DNA of 64,000 nucleotides from JADJYF01 sp050186725. GTDB lineage: Bacteria > Pseudomonadota > Gammaproteobacteria > Ga0077536. Within the stretch, counting starts at the first letter, position 1, and each line of letters starts with the position of its first letter. This document shows positions 36,615 through 47,974 of this stretch, one piece after another. The stretch covers positions 1 through 64,000 of the forward strand of contig JBFWYG010000001.1 in the NCBI GenBank assembly GCA_050186725.1, given 5' to 3'. The translations under genes and the position numbers were made by a program. The notes under the pieces were generated by a model. The model was not told the DNA's origin, searched no databases, and was given only the letters and a program-made list of their open reading frames with translations.

Positions 36615-37919
36615 TTGAGCGTCACGCCGCCCCGCGGCCGCGTCACCGGGCTCGCGGTCTGCGCGCTCATCCTGTTGTCGCTGGGCCATGGTCTGAGCGC
36701 CGGCGCCCTGCCCGCGTGGCCAGCGGGCTTGTGCGTCTGGCTGGTCGGCGCGCGCCTGCTGCCGAGCATCGCGCCGGTGCAGAAGATCCAGCTCGCGGTG
36801 ATGGCCGGTGTCGGCTCGGCGGGGCTGGTCTACGGCGCGACGCGGGGCGAGTTCGGCGCGCTCGGCGACGTCGTGGCCGGCAACCAGGCAATCCTGGCGA
36901 TGCTGGCGGCCGTGTCATTCCTGCGCCTGGTGGCGAGCAGTGGGGACGACGCGGACGGCAGCCTGCCACGGGGACCCGCGGCGGTGCTCCCGACGCTCCT
37001 GGCCGTGCACTGCTTCGGCGCCATCATCAACATCTCGGCGGTGTTCGTCGTCGGTCAGCAGGTAGCGCTGCGCGGCCAGCTGACGCCGCTGCAGTCCAAG
37101 GTGCTGACCCGCGCCTTCGTCGCGGCCGCCTGCTGGTCGCCGCTGTTCGCCTCCATGGCCGTGGTGCTGCACTACGTGCCCGGTGTCAGCATAGCCAACG
37201 TCATCAGCCTGACCCTGCCGTTCGCGCTCGGCATGCTCGCCTGCGCCTGGTGGGACCTGCGCCGCGACCCCGCGGGCGCGGACTTCGTCGGCTTTCCGCT
37301 GCACCGCGCGGCGCTGACCGCGCCGCTCACGCTGTCCGCGCTGGTGCTCGGTCTGAACGCCCTGCCCACCGGCTGGCCGGTGCTGAGCGTGATCGTGCTG
37401 GCGGCACTGGCCTGCGTCGCGCTGCTGTCGCTGGCGCGGCCGTGGGCCGCGACCCATCAGCGGCTGTGGCGCCACGTCGAGCACGAGCTGCCGCGCATGG
37501 GCGGCGAGTTCGCGCTGTTCCTCGGCGCCACGCTGCTCGCCGCCGGCATAGGCACGGTGGTGGCGCTGCATCCACCGAGCCTGGTGCTCGACCCGGCGCA
37601 CGCCGCGGCCGGCATTCCGCTGCTGATCGCGCTGGTCGCCATCACGCTGTGCGGCGTGCATCCCGTGATCAGCCTGGCCACCGCGGCGAGCCTGCTGCCC
37701 TCGCCACCCAGCGCGCCGGACCTGCTGGCGGTGGTGGCGCTGATGGCCTGGGCGATCACCCTCGGCACCTCGCCGGTGTCCGGCACCACGCTCGCGATGC
37801 ACGGCCGCTTCGGCGTGCCGAGCACGCGCTTCCTGCGCTGGAACCTGGGCTATTCGCTGACGACGCTGGCGCTCGGCTGCGTGACGCTGCTGCTCGCCGA
37901 CTACTTCGGTTGGGCCTGA
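36615..37919 (+). CDS. Polytopic membrane protein, probable transporter
   Basis: A 434-residue protein with about ten to twelve hydrophobic helices throughout and few polar loops. It starts at TTG 36615, 13 nt after ppsR, with GAGGA upstream. Two similar halves suggest an inverted-repeat transporter: AVHCFGAIINISAVFVVGQQ mid-first half and LCGVHPVISLATAASLLP in the second, each with a polar break inside a hydrophobic stretch, as in ion transporter-type carriers. I cannot assign a substrate. Its 3' end overlaps the convergent hydratase-like gene by 19 bases. Probably cotranscribed with ppsR. Confidence 0.72.
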   Translation: MSVTPPRGRVTGLAVCALILLSLGHGLSAGALPAWPAGLCVWLVGARLLPSIAPVQKIQLAVMAGVGSAGLVYGATRGEFGALGDVVAGNQAILAMLAAVSFLRLVASSGDDADGSLPRGPAAVLPTLLAVHCFGAIINISAVFVVGQQVALRGQLTPLQSKVLTRAFVAAACWSPLFASMAVVLHYVPGVSIANVISLTLPFALGMLACAWWDLRRDPAGADFVGFPLHRAALTAPLTLSALVLGLNALPTGWPVLSVIVLAALACVALLSLARPWAATHQRLWRHVEHELPRMGGEFALFLGATLLAAGIGTVVALHPPSLVLDPAHAAAGIPLLIALVAITLCGVHPVISLATAASLLPSPPSAPDLLAVVALMAWAITLGTSPVSGTTLAMHGRFGVPSTRFLRWNLGYSLTTLALGCVTLLLADYFGWA

Positions 37920-38773
37920 GCCGCCGCCGCGGGCTTGAAGGTGAAGGCGAGCGCGCGGCCGAGACCGTAGTCCACGCGGTAGGCGCCCGGCACGGCGGGC
38001 TGCATCTTGCCCAGCGTGCCGGTGATGAACAGCTGGCCCGCGAGCAGCGGCCAGCCGCGCGCCTGCACGTCGTTCACCAGCCACAGCAGGGCCTCGAGCT
38101 GGTCGCCCATGGCGTCCCGCGCGCGGCCGCTGTCCACCTGCTGGTCGTCGCGGTAGAAGGCCATGGTAATGTCGTTGACCGCGGCGAGGTCGGGCAGCAC
38201 GAAGGGCTTGCCGACCACGTGGTGACTGGCCGAGACGTTGGTCGCGATGATGTCGTTGGCGTTCAGCCCGCCGACGTTGGTGTAGTTCAGATCCGGGATC
38301 TCGACCACCGGCACGACCTGGCTGATGTAGGTCTTCAAGTCCGCCACCGAGCGCAGCCGGCGCGTGACCGGCGAGCGCAGCACGTAGCCGAGCTCGACCT
38401 CCAGCATCGGCTTCTTGAACAGCCCCGCGTCGATCGCCGCGCCGTCCTGGAAGGCCGCATCGGCGAACAGCACGCCGGAAATGGGCTCCTTGGCGTGAAA
38501 CCTCGCGCGCAGCGCGGCGTTGGTGAAGCCAGCCTTGAACCCGCCGATGACGCGCTTCCTGCGCAGCTCATGGGTCACCAGCGCGCGCTGGATATCGTAG
38601 GCGGAGTCGCGGTTCAGCTGGTCGTAGTAGACCGACAGGAGCGGCATCGGCTGGCCGTGGGCGAGTTCCAGCTGCACGATGTCGGCCCAGTCGTCGGCGC
38701 TGCCGTCCGCCGCCGTACTCATGCCGCTCACCAGGGCCAGCGCGAAGCCGGCCAGGACCATGAATGCTTGCAA
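37901..38773 (-). CDS. Exported 2-keto-4-pentenoate hydratase-like protein (FAH fold)
   Basis: A 290-residue protein of the 2-oxopent-4-enoate hydratase branch of the fumarylacetoacetate hydrolase superfamily. Family cues: AYDIQRALVTHELRR, VIGGFKAGFT, the acidic metal-site region MLEVELGYVL and VVPVVEIPDLNY, and GDQLEALLWLVNDV. The N-terminus is a signal peptide (MVLAGFALALVSGMSTA, cleavage near TAA), which is odd because these enzymes are normally cytoplasmic parts of aromatic meta-cleavage pathways. TTG 38773 has AGGG at a good distance; ATG 38761 would still give a signal. Whether it is an enzyme outside the cytoplasm is unknown. Confidence 0.75.
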   Translation of the reverse strand: MQAFMVLAGFALALVSGMSTAADGSADDWADIVQLELAHGQPMPLLSVYYDQLNRDSAYDIQRALVTHELRRKRVIGGFKAGFTNAALRARFHAKEPISGVLFADAAFQDGAAIDAGLFKKPMLEVELGYVLRSPVTRRLRSVADLKTYISQVVPVVEIPDLNYTNVGGLNANDIIATNVSASHHVVGKPFVLPDLAAVNDITMAFYRDDQQVDSGRARDAMGDQLEALLWLVNDVQARGWPLLAGQLFITGTLGKMQPAVPGAYRVDYGLGRALAFTFKPAAAAQAQPK

Positions 38774-38870
38774 GTCCGCCCTTTCGTCAGTGCTAGTGCA
38801 TGAAGGGCGCGATCATGCCGGAGGGGCGGCCCGCGGCTCAATCGCGGCGGTGGTCGGGTAGAATCGCGCC

Positions 38871-39455
38871 ATGCTGCGCGCCCTCCTCGTCTTCGTCCTG
38901 ACCCTCACGTGCGCCCGGGGCGTGGTCGGTGCGACACTGCCCTACGATGAGCGCGAGCGGGCGGTGTGGACGGCGCTGATCAATCACGGGCTGGACGGCG
39001 AATCGAAGTCGCTGGTGATCTCCGACCGCAGCAGCGGCGATCCGGCGGGCCTGGCCAGCGACGCCGCCGCCGCCGCCCAACTGGTCCAGCAGCTCGGCGT
39101 GCCCGCCTCGGCATTCGACGACTGGAAGCGGCGCAACGCGCGGGTCGACGAGCTGGACTTGAGTCTCAAGCTCGACATCACCTACCAGGTGATCACCGCC
39201 AAGAACTTGAAGACACTGTTCGCCGACGTGGAACCTGTGCAGGGCTGGCAGGCCTTCTTCAATCGCTACGCCGGCGCGCCGGGCTTCCTGCGCCTGTCCC
39301 ACGTCGGTTTCGACGACGCGCTCGGCCACGCCCTGGTCTACGTCGAGCACGAATGCGGCGCCGAGTGCGGCGCTGGCCGCATGCTGCACCTGGCGCTGAA
39401 GCCGGGCGGCGCCTGGGAGATGCAGAGCGGCGTCACCGTGTGGATGGCGAAATAG
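38871..39455 (+). CDS. Exported protein of unknown function
   Basis: A 194-residue protein with a signal peptide (MLRALLVFVLTLTCARGVVGA). The mature part begins TLPYDERERAVWTALINHGL and has a cysteine pair in EHECGAECGAGRML, which may form a disulfide or bind metal in the periplasm. It ends in strand-like sequence (WEMQSGVTVWMAK). No family recognised. The LOG-family gene starts 16 nt after the stop, so they are probably cotranscribed. Confidence 0.7.
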   Translation: MLRALLVFVLTLTCARGVVGATLPYDERERAVWTALINHGLDGESKSLVISDRSSGDPAGLASDAAAAAQLVQQLGVPASAFDDWKRRNARVDELDLSLKLDITYQVITAKNLKTLFADVEPVQGWQAFFNRYAGAPGFLRLSHVGFDDALGHALVYVEHECGAECGAGRMLHLALKPGGAWEMQSGVTVWMAK

Positions 39456-39471
39456 GAGCGCTGGGCGAGAC

Positions 39472-40020
39472 ATGTTTTCCATCGCGGTGTTTTGCGGCGC
39501 GCGCCCCGGCGCGCGCGAGGACTACCTGGCCGCCGCCGACGGCTTCGGCCGCACGCTCGCCGCGCGCGACATCGCGCTGGTCTACGGCGGCGGCAACATC
39601 GGCCTGATGGGCGCGCTGGCCGACGGCGCGCTCGACCTGGGTGGCCACGTGATCGGCGTCATTCCGGACTTCCTGCGCGAGCGCGAGGTGTGTCACGCCG
39701 GTCTCGCCGAGACCGTGGTGGTGGACGATCTGTTCGAGCGCAAGGCGCTCATGATCGAGCGCTCCGACGCGTTCGTCGCGCTGCCGGGCGGCATCGGCAC
39801 CTACGACGAGATCCTGGAAGTGATCGCCTGGCGGCAACTGCGCCAGCTGCGTCAGCCCATCGGCATCCTGAACGTCGCCGGCTATTTCGATCCCTGGCTC
39901 GCGGCGCTGCGCCACGGCGTGGACGAGGGCTTCATCGGCGAGGCCGACCTGGAGGCCGTCATCGTCGAGCGCGATCCGGAGCTGCTCGTCGATCTGCTGA
40001 TCGAGGCCGCTCAAGGATGA
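39472..40020 (+). CDS. LOG family protein (nucleoside 5'-monophosphate phosphoribohydrolase)
   Basis: A 182-residue Rossmann-fold enzyme of the LOG (Lonely Guy) family. The diagnostic motif is LPGGIGTYDEILEVIAWRQL (PGGxGTxxE), with VYGGGNIGLMGALADGAL before it. Plant homologues release active cytokinin from its ribotide; bacterial ones hydrolyse AMP and related ribotides. The substrate here is unknown. Length is typical. Its stop overlaps the next start (ATGA), so it is coupled to the HAD phosphatase gene. Confidence 0.92.
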   Translation: MFSIAVFCGARPGAREDYLAAADGFGRTLAARDIALVYGGGNIGLMGALADGALDLGGHVIGVIPDFLREREVCHAGLAETVVVDDLFERKALMIERSDAFVALPGGIGTYDEILEVIAWRQLRQLRQPIGILNVAGYFDPWLAALRHGVDEGFIGEADLEAVIVERDPELLVDLLIEAAQG

Positions 40021-40703
40021 ACGCGCCGCCCTACGCCGGCGTGGTGTTCGACATGGACGGCATCCTCATCGATTCCGAGCCCTTGTTCCGCAAGGGCGCC
40101 CAGGAGGCGGCCCAGGCGCTGGGCTATCCCCTGTCCGATGAGACCTACGCGAGCTGGATGGGCCTGCCGCCGCGCGCGGTGGAAGCGGCGGTGCGCGCCG
40201 ACATGGGCGAGGACTTTCCCATGCAGGCCTTTCGCGACGAGTTCCGCCGCATCTGGCTCGAGCACACTTCGGTCCACGGCGTACCCGCCCAGCCCGGCAT
40301 GCTGGAGCTGCTCAAGGGGCTGCGTGCACGCGACATTCCGTTCGGCGTCGCCACCTCCACCCAGCGCGACCAGGCGCTGCGCTCGCTCGACATGGCCGGG
40401 CTGCTGCCCTTGATCGACGTCGTGGTGGGCGGCAACGAGGTGCGCGAAGGCAAGCCGGCGCCCGAGATCTTCCTGCGCTGCGCCGACGCGATCGGCGTGG
40501 CAGCGACGCGCTGCGTCGCGCTGGAGGATTCCTCGGTCGGCGTGCACGCCGCCCACGCCGCGCGCATGCTGACCATCATGGTGCCCGATCTGCATCAACC
40601 CAACGCCGCCACCGCGGCGCTGGCGCGCTATGTCATGCCGGACACGCGCCGCGCCGCGCGCGTGGTACTCACCCTGTTCGACGCGCTGGGAGCGTATCGC
40701 TGA
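40017..40703 (+). CDS. HAD-superfamily hydrolase (beta-phosphoglucomutase-like phosphatase)
   Basis: A 228-residue HAD subfamily IA protein. Motif I is VVFDMDGILIDSEP (nucleophile Asp and acid-base Asp), motif II Ser/Thr in VATSTQ, motif III Lys in EGKPAPEIF, and motif IV in CVALEDSSVG. Related E. coli proteins (YniC/HxpB type) are sugar-phosphate phosphatases. A small helical cap lies between motifs I and II. The ATG overlaps the LOG stop; the next gene overlaps its stop (TGATG). Confidence 0.92.
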   Translation: MNAPPYAGVVFDMDGILIDSEPLFRKGAQEAAQALGYPLSDETYASWMGLPPRAVEAAVRADMGEDFPMQAFRDEFRRIWLEHTSVHGVPAQPGMLELLKGLRARDIPFGVATSTQRDQALRSLDMAGLLPLIDVVVGGNEVREGKPAPEIFLRCADAIGVAATRCVALEDSSVGVHAAHAARMLTIMVPDLHQPNAATAALARYVMPDTRRAARVVLTLFDALGAYR

Positions 40704-41212
40704 TGACTCGACCACTGGTTCTGGTTCTAGCCCTGCTCCTGGGCCTTGCCGGCGGCGCGCGCGCCGAGCCAGAGGCGCCGGCCGCGCCGCCGCGTGTACC
40801 GAGCGCCGCGGAAGCGCTCGCCGCGTGGCAGGACTTCCGCGCCGATCCGCTCGCGCGCCTCGATCGCACCGGTCCCTTTCTCGAGTTCATCCGCGACAGC
40901 GGCGCCGTGCACATCGTGCTGAACGAACGGCTGCTGGCCTGGATGTACCAGCCGATGGACCCGGCGCGCAAAGCCACGCTCTACGCCGCCTTTCTCGGCG
41001 GCAACATGGCCGAGCAGCTCAAGAACGACAAGAGCAGCGAGCGCGACGACGTGGCCGGCATGGAGAGCGCGCTGGACGCCTACGCGGCCCTGCGCAAGGC
41101 ACATCCGGACTTCAGCCTCGCGGCACTCGACGCCCTCGCGCGGGCACGCGCCGAACAGCGCCTCGCGGCCGCGATCGCCGAACTCGAGCATGACGACGGC
41201 CCGCCGCCATGA
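40703..41212 (+). CDS. Exported protein of unknown function
   Basis: A 169-residue protein with a clear signal peptide (MTRPLVLVLALLLGLAGGARA). The mature part is helical (SAAEALAAWQDFRADPLARL, then ERLLAWMYQPMDPARKATL) with no cysteine, and ends DDGPPP. No family recognised. Both ends overlap neighbouring genes (TGATG with the HAD gene, ATGA with the macro-domain gene), so expression is coupled to them. Confidence 0.7.
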   Translation: MTRPLVLVLALLLGLAGGARAEPEAPAAPPRVPSAAEALAAWQDFRADPLARLDRTGPFLEFIRDSGAVHIVLNERLLAWMYQPMDPARKATLYAAFLGGNMAEQLKNDKSSERDDVAGMESALDAYAALRKAHPDFSLAALDALARARAEQRLAAAIAELEHDDGPPP

Positions 41213-41727
41213 CCGACACCGCCCGCCTGCGCGCCGAACAGGCCGACATCACCCGTCTCGCCTGCGATGCCATCGTCAATGCCGCCAACGAATCGCTGCT
41301 CGGCGGCGGCGGGGTGGACGGCGCCATCCATCGCGCGGCGGGCCCGGCGCTCCTCGCCGAATGCCGGTCGCTCGGCGGCTGCCGCACGGGTGAAGCGAAG
41401 ATCACCGCCGGCCACGCGCTGCCGGCGCGCCACGTGATCCACACGGTGGGGCCGATCTGGTCGGGCGGCACGGCGGGCGAGCCCGAACTGCTCCGAAGCT
41501 GCTATCGCCGCTGTCTGGCGCTGGCCGCCGACCACGGCCTGCGCAGCATCGCCTTTCCGGCCATCAGCTGCGGCGTCTACGGCTACCCCCTGCGCGCCGC
41601 GGCGCGCATCGCGGTCGACGAAGTGCGCGCCGGACTCGCCCGCCACACCGACATCGCGAGCGTGGTGATCGCCTGCTTCAGCGCCGAGATGCTCGGCATC
41701 TACCATGAACTGCTCGGCGAGGCCTGA
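41209..41727 (+). CDS. Macro-domain protein (O-acetyl-ADP-ribose deacetylase type)
   Basis: A 172-residue macro domain that fills the whole protein, like E. coli YmdB (177). Key segments are the ADP-ribose-binding CDAIVNAANESLLGGGGVDG and AIHRAAGPALL, GEAKITAGHALPARHVIHTVGP, and AFPAISCGVYGYPL. The catalytic Asn and the Asp of GGVDGAI are present. It should remove ADP-ribosyl or O-acetyl groups. The ATG overlaps the preceding stop; the next gene starts 2 nt after its stop with GTG. Confidence 0.93.
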   Translation: MTDTARLRAEQADITRLACDAIVNAANESLLGGGGVDGAIHRAAGPALLAECRSLGGCRTGEAKITAGHALPARHVIHTVGPIWSGGTAGEPELLRSCYRRCLALAADHGLRSIAFPAISCGVYGYPLRAAARIAVDEVRAGLARHTDIASVVIACFSAEMLGIYHELLGEA

Positions 41728-41729
41728 AC

Positions 41730-42608
41730 GTGCCACGCCGCGACACGAACCCGCGCAACACGCTCGCCATCGTCTACGACTTCGACGGCACGCTGACGCC
41801 CCAGCCGATGCAGGAGTACACGGTGTTGCCGCAGCTCGGCATCAGCGGCGACGAGTTCTGGGCGGAGGTGAACGCCGAGGTCAGGCGCACCGGGGGCGAC
41901 AGCATCCTCACCTACATGCGCCTGCTGGTGGAGAAGATCGAGGCCAACAAGGCTCACCTGTCGCGCGAAGCGCTGCGCGATCTCGCCGCCGGAATCGTCT
42001 ACTACCCGGGCGTCGAGAGCTGGTTCGAGCGCATCGACGCGTACGTCGACGCGAAGTCCGGCGGCACGGTGCAGACCAGGCACTACATCATCTCGGCGGG
42101 ACTGTCGGAGATCCTGGAAGGGATCAGCATCAAGCGGCACTTCACCCGCATCTATGCCTCCCAGTACTACTTCGATCACCACGAGGCGGCGCGCTTTCCC
42201 ACGGTGGTCATCAACGACACCGGCAAGACCCAGTACTTGTTCCGCATCAACAAGGGACGCGAGTCGAGCCTCGAGACCATCAACGAGTACATGCCGGAGG
42301 ACGCGCGCCCGGTGCCCTTCCAGCACATGCTCTACATCGGCGATGGGCTCACCGACGTGCCGTGCATGACGGTGGTGAAGAACTACGGTGGCTTCGCCGT
42401 GGCGGTGCATCGGCCGCGCAGCGAGACGGCCGTGCAGGTATGTCGCGAGCTGGTGGACGCCAACCGTATCGATTTCTACGCGCCGGCCGACTACGGCCCG
42501 GGACGCAAGCTCGAGCGACGGATCCACAAGATCCTGGATCTGATCGTCGCCCGTATCTTCTTCGAACAGGAACGCCGCGAGTTCCTGAAAGACATGCGAA
42601 AGGCCTGA
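41730..42608 (+). CDS. HAD-superfamily phosphatase, unknown substrate
   Basis: A 292-residue protein beginning with GTG at 41730, 2 nt after the macro-domain stop. HAD motif I is IVYDFDGTLTPQPM, a Ser for motif II is in HYIISAGLSEIL, and motif IV is YIGDGLTDVPCM. An inserted cap of about 80 residues follows motif I. The C-terminal helix (RIFFEQERREFLKDMRK) is charged. It resembles phosphoserine-phosphatase-like HADs but substrate is unknown. The tight spacing in 38871-43125 points to one long operon of envelope and nucleotide-salvage-type proteins. Confidence 0.85.
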   Translation: MPRRDTNPRNTLAIVYDFDGTLTPQPMQEYTVLPQLGISGDEFWAEVNAEVRRTGGDSILTYMRLLVEKIEANKAHLSREALRDLAAGIVYYPGVESWFERIDAYVDAKSGGTVQTRHYIISAGLSEILEGISIKRHFTRIYASQYYFDHHEAARFPTVVINDTGKTQYLFRINKGRESSLETINEYMPEDARPVPFQHMLYIGDGLTDVPCMTVVKNYGGFAVAVHRPRSETAVQVCRELVDANRIDFYAPADYGPGRKLERRIHKILDLIVARIFFEQERREFLKDMRKA

Positions 42609-42612
42609 ATCC

Positions 42613-43125
42613 ATGCTCAGCCGCTTCACTACCCTGCGCGCGTTCGCGCTGCTCGTCCTCCTGCCGGCGCTCACCGCCTGCGGCATGTCCATGCCGAAGA
42701 TTCCCTTCAAGTCCGAAGAGGACGACACCCCTGCGGCGCCCGCGCAGGATCTCTCCTCCACACCGCGCGAGCTGATGACCGCCAAGCTGGTCAATCCGCG
42801 CAACGACGACGTGCCGAACATGACGGTCGGCAAGCTGATGGAGTTCGCCGACCGCTATCTCGCCTGCGACTGCGCCGGCATGCGCTTCGGCCAGGCCTGG
42901 ACCAAGACCGCGGACGGCTATCGCCTCAAGACCAGTTCCGGCGTGGTGCGGCCGCTCGAGTTCGCGTGCAAGGATGTCGGCGAGGCGCGCGAATGCTTCC
43001 TGGAAGAGATCGACCGCGGCCCGCAGACCGAGGCGCTCGCCGAGCGCTTCGTGCCCGGCAGCGACTTCATCAAGTTCCTCTACCAGAACGGCGTGAAGTG
43101 CGAGCGCGTGGAGCCCTGTCCCTGA
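42613..43125 (+). CDS. Lipoprotein of unknown function
   Basis: A 170-residue lipoprotein: signal RAFALLVLLPALTAC with lipobox LTAC (Cys near 22). The mature part has six more cysteines, including the close pair CDCAG and three further ones at FACKDV, ARECFL and VKCERVEPC, suggesting disulfides. The motif VGKLMEFADRYLACDCAGMR is the best landmark. Not recognised. It begins 4 nt after the HAD gene and ends 36 nt before the acyl-CoA dehydrogenase gene. Confidence 0.72.
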   Translation: MLSRFTTLRAFALLVLLPALTACGMSMPKIPFKSEEDDTPAAPAQDLSSTPRELMTAKLVNPRNDDVPNMTVGKLMEFADRYLACDCAGMRFGQAWTKTADGYRLKTSSGVVRPLEFACKDVGEARECFLEEIDRGPQTEALAERFVPGSDFIKFLYQNGVKCERVEPCP

Positions 43126-43161
43126 CACGAATCGTCGGCCGCTGACGGCCCGGAGAAAGCG

Positions 43162-44310
<1,149 letters not shown>

Positions 44311-44313
<3 letters not shown>

Positions 44314-44338
44314 GGCCGGTTTCATCCGGCCGTGCATG
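44311..44338. repeat. REP-like palindrome, cut by the assembly gap
   Basis: TAGGGCCGGTTTCATCCGGC followed by CGTGCATG and then the N run. It is the direct-orientation half of a repeat unit and includes the stop codon of the acyl-CoA dehydrogenase. Confidence 0.85.
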
Positions 44339-44438
44339 NNNNNNNNNNNNNNNNNNNNNNNNNNNNNNNNNNNNNNNNNNNNNNNNNNNNNNNNNNNNNN
44401 NNNNNNNNNNNNNNNNNNNNNNNNNNNNNNNNNNNNNN
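44339..44438. other. Assembly gap (100 N)
   Basis: Exactly 100 N, flanked on both sides by REP-like repeat units, so the assembly probably broke in a repeat array. True length unknown. Confidence 0.99.
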
Positions 44439-44562
44439 CCGTGCATGGCCGAATGAATTCGGCCCGACAGGCGGCTCCGTTGCATTTGTAGGGCCGGTTT
44501 CAACCGGCCATGCACGGCGCATCACATAGTCCGTGCATGGCCGAATGAATTCGGCCCTACAA
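44439..44562. repeat. REP-like array (three units)
   Basis: Units at 44439-44469 (inverted), 44487-44517 (direct) and 44531-44562 (inverted). Shared ends are TGTAGGGCC and GCACGG; the inner palindromes differ (GGCCGAATGAATTCGGCC in the inverted units, GGCCGGTTTCAACCGGCC in the direct one) while staying self-complementary. The peroxiredoxin gene starts 31 nt after the array. Confidence 0.88.
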
Positions 44563-44593
44563 TCCTTCCACCCACCACCTGAGAAACTCCACC

Positions 44594-45094
44594 ATGATCA
44601 AAATCGGCGACACCCTGCCCGCGGGCACGCTCTACGAATTCAACGAAGTCGAATCCGAGGGCTGCGCCATCGGTCCGCGCCCGGTGGACGTGACGGCCGA
44701 GGCGGCCGGCAAGACCATCGCCATCTTCGGCCTGCCCGGCGCCTTCACGCCGACCTGCTCGGCGAAGCATCTGCCGGGCTACGTGCAGCAGAGCGCGGCG
44801 TTGAAGGCGAAGGGGGTCGACGAGATCTGGTGTCTGTCGGTGAACGACGCCTTCGTGATGGGCGCCTGGGGCCGCGAGCAGGGCGCGCAGGGCAAGGTGC
44901 GCATGCTGGGCGACGGCAGCGGCCTCTACACCCAGGCGCTCGGCCTGGCACTGGATCTCGTCGCTCGTGGCATGGGCATGCGCATGCAGCGCTTCTCGAT
45001 GCTGGTGAAAGACGGCAAGGTCGCGCAGTTCAATCTCGAAGGTCCGGGCAAGTTCGAGGTGAGCGACGCGGAGACGATGTTGCAGCAGGTGTGA
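44594..45094 (+). CDS. Peroxiredoxin (Prx5/AhpC-TSA type)
   Basis: A 166-residue thiol peroxidase of the Prx5 group. The peroxidatic Cys is in GLPGAFTPTCSAKHLPGYV (PxxxTxxC). A further Cys in DEIWCLSVNDAFVMGAWG may assist, and there is one near the N-terminus (EGCAIG). The C-terminal half has the typical EDRP-like extension (RMQRFSMLVKDGKVAQFNLE). It should reduce hydrogen peroxide and organic hydroperoxides with a glutaredoxin or thioredoxin partner. ATG 44594, preceded by GAGAAACTCCACC. Both flanks carry REP-like repeats. Confidence 0.94.
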   Translation: MIKIGDTLPAGTLYEFNEVESEGCAIGPRPVDVTAEAAGKTIAIFGLPGAFTPTCSAKHLPGYVQQSAALKAKGVDEIWCLSVNDAFVMGAWGREQGAQGKVRMLGDGSGLYTQALGLALDLVARGMGMRMQRFSMLVKDGKVAQFNLEGPGKFEVSDAETMLQQV

Positions 45095-45118
45095 GATCAC
45101 CTGCTTGAACCCTGACCT

Positions 45119-45195
45119 GTAGGGCCGATTTCAATCGGCCAGATCAGGCGTCGCGCATCGGCGCCTCGCATGGCGGGTTGAAACCCGCCCTACAG
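45119..45195. repeat. REP-like inverted pair
   Basis: A direct unit (GTAGGGCCGATTTCAATCGG) and an inverted unit ending GAAACCCGCCCTACAG, about 25 nt apart. The two have different inner palindromes, GGCCGATTTCAATCGGCC and GGCGGGTTGAAACCCGCC, each fully complementary. The pair lies between the peroxiredoxin stop and aceE. Confidence 0.88.
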
Positions 45196-45316
45196 GAATA
45201 CTCCCGCCGACCGACAACTCCAGTACCGCAGGGGTGGCCCTGCCCCGGCCATCCGATACACTACGACGCAGGATGCGCGCCGCTTCCCGCGCGCGCGTCG
45301 AGCAGGCGAGAGAACC

Positions 45317-47965
<2,649 letters not shown>

Positions 47966-47974
47966 GGCGCGGCC

